From TMED14 sp003444795 (GTDB taxonomy: Bacteria > Bacteroidota > Bacteroidia > Flavobacteriales > Schleiferiaceae): DNA of 5,262 bases. The notes below the pieces were generated by a model. It searched no databases. It was given only the letters and a program-made list of their open reading frames with translations, and was not told where the DNA came from. The translations under genes were made by a program, and so were the position numbers. Below are positions 1-4,241 of the stretch, piece by piece; position 1 is the first letter of the stretch; each line of letters starts with the position of its first letter. The DNA lies in the NCBI GenBank assembly GCA_963978445.1, contig CAXBRT010000119.1:1-5262 (forward strand), written 5' to 3'.

Positions 1-609
1 CGTACCCCCAGTACTGGGGGTAGATCCGGTTATGCCTCCCCATGGAGAATAGCCGCCGTAATTGCCGTACCCGTAGCCGCCATTAGGATAGCCATACCCA
101 CCGTAGGGATAGCCATACCCACCGTAAGGATAGCCATAGCCGTAACTCGTTCCCCAGGGATCCCAAGGGGAATAGCCCCCATAGCCCATGTAGGGATAGC
201 CAAAAGGCATCATATACGGGTTGTAGCCATAGGGGTTCATCCCGTAGGGCATCATATACGGACTGTTGAACCCGTAGTAATAGGAAGGGTAGAACGTGTA
301 GGGACGGTAATTCCAGGAACGGTACCGCGGGCGGTAGGAGAAGTAGGGACTCGCGTATGGTCCATTGAACGTGTAAAATGCGTCGTTGTAGCCGTCCTCA
401 TAGCCATCGTTATAGCCGTCATCCCCGTAGTACGAATAGCCATTGGGAGAATTGGAATACGAACCTCCCCCATAGCTGTAGCCGCCATGGTCGGGATAGG
501 GTTCCCAGGTGTAGATGCCATCGTCGTAGTCGGCCAAGCTGCGTCGGTCCACCGTGCTGCATGAAGCGAGGGCGGCCAGAGCTAAAAGGGATAAAATGGA
601 GTAGCGCAT
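1..609 (-). CDS. Tyr/Gly/Pro-rich lipoprotein, 3' end outside window
   Basis: The frame is open from an ATG at 609-607 to the left edge, giving 203 codons without a stop, so the C-terminus is missing. Residues 1-17 (MRYSILSLLALAALASC) form a short signal peptide ending in a lipobox, with Cys17 as the expected lipidation site; this predicts a lipoprotein exported through SPase II. After a short linker come an acidic Asp-Gly-Tyr stretch (about 62-76, DGYNDGYEDGYND), an aromatic Arg/Tyr/Pro segment (about 85-112), and a long Gly-Tyr-Pro/Met region (about 113-190) with repeated GYGYPYG units and two PYMMP copies. No catalytic domain or fold is recognisable; it looks like a low-complexity, probably extended surface or periplasmic protein. 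Such proteins are common in Bacteroidota and are sometimes misnamed after eggshell or vitellogenin proteins. It is transcribed divergently from proS. The coding assignment rests on the signal peptide plus the coherent composition; the role is unknown. Confidence 0.86.
   Translation of the reverse strand, partial: MRYSILSLLALAALASCSTVDRRSLADYDDGIYTWEPYPDHGGYSYGGGSYSNSPNGYSYYGDDGYNDGYEDGYNDAFYTFNGPYASPYFSYRPRYRSWNYRPYTFYPSYYYGFNSPYMMPYGMNPYGYNPYMMPFGYPYMGYGGYSPWDPWGTSYGYGYPYGGYGYPYGGYGYPNGGYGYGNYGGYSPWGGITGSTPSTGGT
3..22. repeat. Perfect 20-bp palindrome inside the lipoprotein gene
   Basis: The left arm TACCCCCAGT is followed directly by its exact reverse complement ACTGGGGGTA. In the coding direction it encodes the Thr-Pro-Ser-Thr-Gly-Gly stretch (residues 197-202). 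In RNA it could fold as an 8-bp GC-rich stem with a GTAC loop. Whether it lies near the gene's 3' end cannot be seen from this window. Confidence 0.8.
86..148. repeat. 21-bp tandem repeat coding for GYGYPYG units
   Basis: Two 21-bp units (86-106 and 107-127) differ only in their last base, and a third (128-148) matches over its first 13 bases with one difference, then diverges. The period is seven codons, so gain or loss of a unit would keep the reading frame. Each unit encodes a Gly-Tyr-Gly-Tyr-Pro-type heptapeptide in the minus-strand lipoprotein. Confidence 0.85.
206..261. repeat. 14-bp direct repeat 42 bp apart, coding for PYMMP
   Basis: The 14-mer GGCATCATATACGG occurs at 206-219 and again at 248-261. 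The 42-bp offset is exactly 14 codons, and both copies read as Pro-Tyr-Met-Met-Pro in the lipoprotein. This suggests an older, partly decayed duplication in the same protein. Confidence 0.75.
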
Positions 610-616
610 TACGAAG

Positions 617-624
617 TACCTTTG
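617..624 (+). promoter_or_regulatory. Possible Bacteroidota -7 element upstream of proS
   Basis: TACCTTTG matches the Bacteroidota -7 consensus TAnnTTTG and lies 41 bp before the proS start, in the 56-bp divergent gap. No convincing TTTG -33 box is visible at the usual distance upstream, so the call is tentative. Transcription from it would start at roughly 628-630 and give a leader of about 36-38 nt. A one-mismatch copy (TACCTTGG, minus strand, 646-639) could serve the lipoprotein. Confidence 0.45.
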
Positions 625-665
625 TGGTTCTACTATTCCAAGGTACAAATCCCATACCATTCTCT

Positions 666-2138
666 ATGGCAAAGAATCTCACGGTGCGCGACAAGGACTA
701 TAGCCGCTGGTATAATGATCTGGTGGTGCAAGCCGATTTGGCGGACAATTCAGGTGTTCGCGGTTGCATGGTTATCAAACCGCATGGCTACGCGATTTGG
801 GAAAAGATTCAGGCCGAATTGGATTTCCGATTCAAAGAAACAGGACACGTCAATGCCTACTTTCCGCTCTTTATTCCCAAGAGTTACTTCTCAAAAGAGG
901 CGGCACACGTGGATGGATTTGCCAAGGAATGTGCGGTAGTCACTCACTACCGTTTGAAAAATGATCCGAATGGCACTGGCATTGTAGTGGACGAAGATGC
1001 CAAGCTGGAAGAGGAGCTCATTGTTCGACCCACTTCCGAGACCATCATTTGGGACACCTACAGAAACTGGGTTCAATCCTACCGTGATTTACCCATTTTG
1101 GTCAATCAGTGGGCCAACGTCGTTCGCTGGGAAATGCGCACGCGTTTGTTTTTGCGTACCGCAGAATTCCTCTGGCAGGAAGGACACACGGCGCATGCCA
1201 CGGAAGAAGAGGCCATTGCAGAAGCGGTCCAAATGTTGCACGTCTACGGCGACTTTGTGGAAGAGTTTATGGCCATTCCGGTCATTCGCGGCGTTAAATC
1301 GGCCAATGAGCGTTTTGCCGGGGCTCTGGAGACCTATTGTATCGAGGCGCTCATGCAGGACGGCAAGGCGTTGCAAGCCGGCACGTCACATTTCTTGGGT
1401 CAAAATTTTGCCAAAGCCTTTGACGTCAAGTTTCAGGATAAAGACGGTGAGGTCAAGCATGTGTGGGCGACCTCATGGGGCGTATCTACCCGTTTGATGG
1501 GTGCCTTGATTATGACGCATTCGGATGACAATGGATTGGTCATTCCTCCTAAATTGGCCCCGACCCAAGTCGTCATCGTCCCCATCTACCGCGGGGAAGA
1601 GGAATTGGCCGCCATCGATACGGTAGCCCATGCCTTGGTGGCTGACTTGAAGAAGTTGGGCATCCGAGTCAAATACGACAACCGCGACACCCAAAAGCCG
1701 GGCTGGAAGTTCAATGAATACGAACTGAAAGGAGTTCCCGTGCGCATCGCGATTGGTCCCAAGGATCTGGAAAAAGGCACGGCCGAAGTGGCGCGCCGCG
1801 ACACCTTGACCAAGAGCTTCTTGCCCATGGAAGGTTTGGCGCAGGAAATTGCGGCAATGCTGGACACCATTCAGGTGGAGCTCTTTGAGCGTGCTAAGGC
1901 ACACCGCGATAGCAACATTCATGTCGCTAATACCTGGGAGGAGTTTAACGCGGCTCTGGACAAAGGGGGCTTTGTCTCTGCGCACTGGGACGGTACGCCC
2001 GAAACGGAAGACCAGATCAAGGACAAGACGAAGGCAACCATTCGCTGCATTCCTTTGAACAACCTCCAAGAGGATGGTACTTGCATTTTGACGGGCAAGC
2101 CCTCTACGCAGCGCGTACTCTTTGCACGTGCCTATTAA
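666..2138 (+). CDS. proS: Prolyl-tRNA synthetase, archaeal/eukaryotic-type (short form)
   Basis: This cytoplasmic class II enzyme activates proline with ATP and charges tRNA-Pro. The protein has 490 residues, the usual length of the short ProRS form that lacks the inserted editing domain of the E. coli type. Visible marks are the substrate-loop RPTSE (121-125), class II motif 2 around RWEMRTRLFLRTAEFLWQEG (154-173), and motif 3 GVSTRLMGALIMTHSDDNG (272-290). The anticodon-binding domain follows from about 298 (APTQVVIVPIYR) to 400, and the C-terminal domain (about 405-490) ends in the typical VLFARAY. The start MAKNLTVRDKDYSRWYNDLV is chosen because family homology begins here; the frame is open back to 378, but that extension is Arg/Ser/His-rich and antisense to the lipoprotein signal peptide. 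No Shine-Dalgarno sequence is seen. In the C-terminal domain most zinc-ligand cysteines of the family appear replaced (Cys473 stays, with Thr476 where a second Cys would be expected). It is probably co-transcribed with the next gene, 3 bp downstream. Confidence 0.98.
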   Translation: MAKNLTVRDKDYSRWYNDLVVQADLADNSGVRGCMVIKPHGYAIWEKIQAELDFRFKETGHVNAYFPLFIPKSYFSKEAAHVDGFAKECAVVTHYRLKNDPNGTGIVVDEDAKLEEELIVRPTSETIIWDTYRNWVQSYRDLPILVNQWANVVRWEMRTRLFLRTAEFLWQEGHTAHATEEEAIAEAVQMLHVYGDFVEEFMAIPVIRGVKSANERFAGALETYCIEALMQDGKALQAGTSHFLGQNFAKAFDVKFQDKDGEVKHVWATSWGVSTRLMGALIMTHSDDNGLVIPPKLAPTQVVIVPIYRGEEELAAIDTVAHALVADLKKLGIRVKYDNRDTQKPGWKFNEYELKGVPVRIAIGPKDLEKGTAEVARRDTLTKSFLPMEGLAQEIAAMLDTIQVELFERAKAHRDSNIHVANTWEEFNAALDKGGFVSAHWDGTPETEDQIKDKTKATIRCIPLNNLQEDGTCILTGKPSTQRVLFARAY

Positions 2139-2141
2139 GCC

Positions 2142-2804
2142 ATGACACGCCAAAATGACATCCTACGCGTGCTGGCCACAAAGTCCAGCAACAAGCAATT
2201 GGTATACCGTCGTGCGCTGGCTGCCTTTGCGGATTTGAAAGACTTGCTTCGGGAAACGGCGACTCAATTGAACAGCCAAATTTGCGCCATCGATCAATCG
2301 GTGGTCGTGGAGTTTGTGGACCGTGGGGACTATGAGGTGGAGATTCGTTTTTCGGGGGACTCTCTCATTTTCCAAGTGCATACGAACGCTTTTGCGCTTC
2401 CATCAGATCATCCATTGCGCCAAACGGACTATGTCAAGGCCCACGAGAACCGCGGCTACTGGGGTTTAATCCATGCCTACAACTTCCTGTCTGACTCTTT
2501 CAAAATGCGCCGAATGAACGACGCGGGCATGCTCTTGAGCCGCATGTTTGTAAACGGAGAAGGGCATTTCATGGCAGAAGGAGTGGGACGTTTGGGCATT
2601 CCGCTCACCGAATCTGATCTCACTCGTGAGGTCCTTCAATCCTGGGTGGAACAAGCGATGCTTCAGGCGATGGATATGGATTTGGTCGTTTCTCCTTTTC
2701 AGGAAATCCATGAAATTTCAGTGCTTGAACTTGAGGGCCTTCGCGAGGAATTGCGCCAGCGAACGAGCAAGCGATTGGGCTATCGGCCCAGCGGCGGGCG
2801 TTGA
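2142..2804 (+). CDS. Conserved-type protein of unknown function, 220 aa
   Basis: The gene starts 3 bp after the proS stop (TAA GCC ATG), so it is very likely translated from the proS transcript. The protein is soluble: there is no signal peptide and no membrane segment. The N-terminus (about 10-45) reads as amphipathic helix. A beta-rich middle follows (about 53-82, VVVEFVDRGDYEVEIRFSGD), then a conserved-looking core HPLRQTDYVKAHENRGYWGL (90-109), IHAYNFLSDSFKMRRMNDAGM (110-130) and LLSRMFVNGEGHF (131-143). The C-terminal part is helical and ends in a basic tail. From memory, similar wording (a YVK block followed by YNFLSDSFK..R.ND) occurs in uncharacterised Bacteroidota proteins, but I cannot name a family. 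No catalytic motif is apparent. Its linkage to proS could hint at a translation-related role, which is inference only. Confidence 0.9.
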   Translation: MTRQNDILRVLATKSSNKQLVYRRALAAFADLKDLLRETATQLNSQICAIDQSVVVEFVDRGDYEVEIRFSGDSLIFQVHTNAFALPSDHPLRQTDYVKAHENRGYWGLIHAYNFLSDSFKMRRMNDAGMLLSRMFVNGEGHFMAEGVGRLGIPLTESDLTREVLQSWVEQAMLQAMDMDLVVSPFQEIHEISVLELEGLREELRQRTSKRLGYRPSGGR

Positions 2805-2826
2805 GCACACATAGGTTTCATGAAAA

Positions 2827-2872
2827 TTTGTGCGTGTCCGCATAGTCTAATTGTAAATTTGTCATACATTTG
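2827..2872 (+). promoter_or_regulatory. Tandem Bacteroidota promoter elements for tRNA-Glu and rpsT
   Basis: Two exact TAnnTTTG -7 elements lie side by side: TAAATTTG (2854-2861) and TACATTTG (2865-2872). A TTTG that could act as a -33 box sits at 2827-2830, 23 bp before the first. The element at 2865 has no equally good partner (a TTG at 2851 is too close). Predicted starts are around 2865 and 2876, giving a tRNA precursor leader of about 20-35 nt. The local AT-rich sequence contrasts with the GC-richer gene before it. Confidence 0.7.
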
Positions 2873-2883
2873 CACTCCCAAAA

Positions 2884-2899
2884 CCATTGGCAACAATGG
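2884..2899 (+). other. Hairpin with GCAA loop in the tRNA-Glu precursor leader
   Basis: CCATTG (2884-2889) and CAATGG (2894-2899) form a perfect 6-bp stem closed by GCAA, a GNRA-type tetraloop. Its last two bases are the first two bases (G1, G2) of the mature tRNA, so this stem and the outer end of the acceptor stem cannot form together. There is no T-tract, so it is not a terminator. Confidence 0.6.
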
Positions 2900-2971
2900 C
2901 CCGTTCGTCTAGCGGTTTAGGACATCTCCCTTTCACGGAGAAGATCACGGGTTCGAATCCCGTACGGGTCA
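2898..2971 (+). tRNA. tRNA-Glu, anticodon UUC
   Basis: A full cloverleaf can be drawn. The acceptor arms GGCCCGT (2898-2904) and ACGGGTC (2964-2970) pair with one G-T wobble at position 2. The D stem is GTCT/GGAC (2907-2910 with 2920-2923). The anticodon stem is TCTCC/GGAGA (2925-2929 with 2937-2941) around the loop CTTTCAC, whose anticodon is TTC and reads GAA/GAG. The T stem is ACGGG/CCCGT (2947-2951 with 2959-2963) with loop TTCGAAT. The discriminator is A2971 and CCA is not encoded, so it must be added after transcription. rpsT begins only 33 bp downstream with no terminator between, so the tRNA is probably cut from a shared transcript. Confidence 0.97.
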
Positions 2972-3004
2972 CAAGTTTGAAAACAAAAATTGAGATAAAA
3001 AGCT

Positions 3005-3259
3005 ATGGCTAATCACAAATCCTCCTTGAAGCGCATCCGACAGACGCAGAAGAAGCGTTTGCACAACCGTTTCTACCACAAGACGACCCGTAACGCTGTT
3101 CGCATTTTGCGCACGTTGACGGACGCGGCAGAAGCTGCTACGCAACTCCCCGTGGTAAGCGCCATGTTGGACAAGTTGGCTAAGCGCAATATCATCCACA
3201 AGAACAAAGCGGCTAACTTGAAGTCAAGCCTAGCCAAGCACGTAAACGGTCTGTCCTAA
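3005..3259 (+). CDS. rpsT: 30S ribosomal protein S20
   Basis: S20 binds 16S rRNA early in 30S subunit assembly. The 84-residue, strongly basic protein has the family's usual length and opening MANHKSSLKRIRQTQKKRLHN (from residue 1), followed by long helices and the characteristic signature around residues 62-70 (NIIHKNKAA) and LKSSLAKH (72-79). The ATG is preceded by an A-rich stretch (GATAAAAAGCT) instead of a Shine-Dalgarno sequence, which is common in Bacteroidota. It lies 33 bp after tRNA-Glu with no promoter of its own visible, and a strong terminator follows 21 bp after its stop. Expression is therefore probably set by the tandem promoter ahead of the tRNA. Confidence 0.98.
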   Translation: MANHKSSLKRIRQTQKKRLHNRFYHKTTRNAVRILRTLTDAAEAATQLPVVSAMLDKLAKRNIIHKNKAANLKSSLAKHVNGLS

Positions 3260-3280
3260 GCGACGACTGATTTGGTCAAG

Positions 3281-3308
3281 AAAAGCCGCCCAGTGGGCGG
3301 CTTTTTTG
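3281..3308 (+). terminator. Rho-independent terminator after rpsT
   Basis: AAAAGCCGCCC (3281-3291) pairs perfectly with GGGCGGCTTTT (3295-3305) around an AGT loop, with the T-run extending to 3307. The GC-rich 7-bp core plus A/T flank makes a textbook intrinsic terminator closing the tRNA-Glu/rpsT unit. Confidence 0.95.
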
Positions 3309-3319
3309 TTTTCTGGCAA

Positions 3320-3335
3320 TTGGCTAGTTGGCTAG
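3320..3335. repeat. Octamer TTGGCTAG, two tandem copies
   Basis: TTGGCTAG is repeated exactly at 3320-3327 and 3328-3335, just after the rpsT terminator. It is non-coding and shares its 8-bp period, and part of its wording when read on the other strand (CTAGCCAA), with the CCAAGCCT array at 3443. Confidence 0.75.
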
Positions 3336-3364
3336 AATGCACGCGCTTTACGCGGGGGTGTTTT

Positions 3365-3382
3365 AGTTTAAATGTTTAAACT
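3365..3382. repeat. AT-rich perfect inverted repeat in the rpsT-radC gap
   Basis: AGTTTAAA (3365-3372) and TTTAAACT (3375-3382) are exact reverse complements around a TG centre. This geometry suits a dimeric DNA-binding protein. It is followed by CTTTTGG, too short a T-run for a convincing terminator. Its role is unknown; it could be an operator for the radC unit, 151 bp upstream of the radC start. Confidence 0.6.
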
Positions 3383-3442
3383 CTTTTGGCCTTGATCGCT
3401 GGTGCGGACCTTGGCTGCGCGCCGGGACTTTCCCTTGATTTG

Positions 3443-3466
3443 CCAAGCCTCCAAGCCTCCAAGCCT
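3443..3466. repeat. Octamer CCAAGCCT, three tandem copies
   Basis: Three exact CCAAGCCT units (3443-3450, 3451-3458, 3459-3466) lie in the radC upstream region, followed by loosely similar C/T-rich text (TTTCTACCCTTAAACCCTTG). Eight bp is not a multiple of three, which argues against this stretch being translated even though the radC frame stays open through it. Confidence 0.8.
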
Positions 3467-3533
3467 TTCTACCCTTAAACCCTTGTATTCCCCTCAAGAC
3501 GACTCTCCGCGAAGCCCATCCCAAATTGCGGGC

Positions 3534-4241
3534 ATGTCTTTTACAATACGAGAATGGTCCCCCGAGGATAGACCCCAAGAAAAGTGCCTCGCACAAGGTT
3601 CCAGAGCCTTGACGACGGCAGAATGTCTGGCCTTATTGATACGAAGTGGTGCTCAAGGTGTTTCGGCTTTGCACGTGGCGCAACAGCTGTGGCGGGCCCA
3701 TGGAGAAGACCTGCAACGCTTGGCGGCCGCTCGACCGGAGGCGATAATGCGCGAAGTGGGAATGGGGCCCGCCAAGGCGGCGGCCCTGGCCGCCGCCTTT
3801 GAACTTGGGCGCCGGATGCGGGAGGGGGCGGAGCAGGGGGTGAGGAAGCGGATCTATGGAAGCAAGGAAGCGTTTGAGGTGCTGAGGCCCAAGTTGCTCA
3901 GCTTGGATCATGAGGAGTTTTGGGTGCTCTTTTTAAGTCGTGCTCACGAAGTAATTGGGTGTGAATGTGTCGGCAAAGGTGGATGGACAGGTACGGTGGC
4001 TGATTTGCGGGTTTTATTTCAGCGGGCCTTGGAGTTGCGTGCACCTGCGGTGATTGTGGCGCACAATCATCCGAGTGGTCGTTTAGTGCCCAGTGAGGAG
4101 GATCGCGAGTTAACGCGTCGATTGGTACAAGTAGGGGTGTTTTTAGATATCGGCGTTTTGGATCATTTGATCGTTGGCCAAGGGGATTACGTTAGTTTTG
4201 CGGATAAGGGTTGGATGCGTCCGACCCAGTTGGATTTATGA
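3534..4241 (+). CDS. radC: RadC family JAMM/MPN-domain protein
   Basis: The 235-residue protein fits the RadC family in length and order. The N-terminal part starts MSFTIREWSPEDRPQEKCL and contains a helix-hairpin-helix-like segment (about 72-94, REVGMGPAKAAALAAAFELG). The MPN/JAMM domain follows (about 108-228) with the metal motif HNHPSG at 177-182 and the later Ser187 and Asp190, as in HxHPx6SxxD. The family was once linked to DNA repair, but its biochemical role is unsettled; the motif predicts a zinc-dependent hydrolase fold. The start at 3534 is chosen because family homology begins there; the frame is open back to 3402, but that part spans the octamer repeats and reads as low complexity. 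No Shine-Dalgarno sequence is seen. An Ala-rich helix (about 79-89) is encoded by a perfect GC-rich inverted repeat. Its stop overlaps the next gene's start (ATGA), indicating translational coupling. Confidence 0.95.
   Translation: MSFTIREWSPEDRPQEKCLAQGSRALTTAECLALLIRSGAQGVSALHVAQQLWRAHGEDLQRLAAARPEAIMREVGMGPAKAAALAAAFELGRRMREGAEQGVRKRIYGSKEAFEVLRPKLLSLDHEEFWVLFLSRAHEVIGCECVGKGGWTGTVADLRVLFQRALELRAPAVIVAHNHPSGRLVPSEEDRELTRRLVQVGVFLDIGVLDHLIVGQGDYVSFADKGWMRPTQLDL
3774..3799. repeat. Perfect 12-bp inverted repeat inside radC
   Basis: AAGGCGGCGGCC (3774-3785) and GGCCGCCGCCTT (3788-3799) are exact reverse complements around CT. Read in the radC frame it encodes the Lys-Ala-Ala-Ala-Leu-Ala-Ala-Ala segment (about residues 81-88). 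The transcript could form a very stable GC stem here. Alanine codons (GCG, GCC) make such symmetry easier to arise by chance. Confidence 0.75.

Noticed and set aside
1..261. Tandem repeats at the left end as a CRISPR array
   Set aside because: Units are in-frame codon repeats of a Gly/Tyr-rich protein, with no spacers of distinct sequence between conserved repeats.
378..665. In-frame N-terminal extension of proS (96 codons)
   Set aside because: It is Arg/Ser/His-rich, antisense to the lipoprotein signal-peptide region, and lies before the point where ProRS homology starts (MAKNLTVRDK).
1473..2153. 226-codon open frame on the minus strand within proS
   Set aside because: It is fully antisense to strongly conserved ProRS sequence and shows no recognisable domain; a codon-usage shadow.
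2776..2790. TGGGC/GCCCA hairpin near the end of the unknown gene as a terminator
   Set aside because: The stem is only 5 bp, it is inside the coding sequence, and no T-run follows.
2898..2971. tRNA-Glu as an integration site for a mobile element
   Set aside because: No duplicated tRNA 3' end and no integrase gene occur in the window; rpsT and its terminator follow directly.
3402..3533. In-frame N-terminal extension of radC (44 codons)
   Set aside because: It spans the CCAAGCCT octamers, is Pro/Ser low complexity, and RadC homology begins at MSFTIREWSPEDRP.
3363..3596. Minus-strand open frame over the radC upstream region
   Set aside because: Its GlyLys/TrpArg-type wording is a translation of the octamer repeats, and it overlaps the start of radC.
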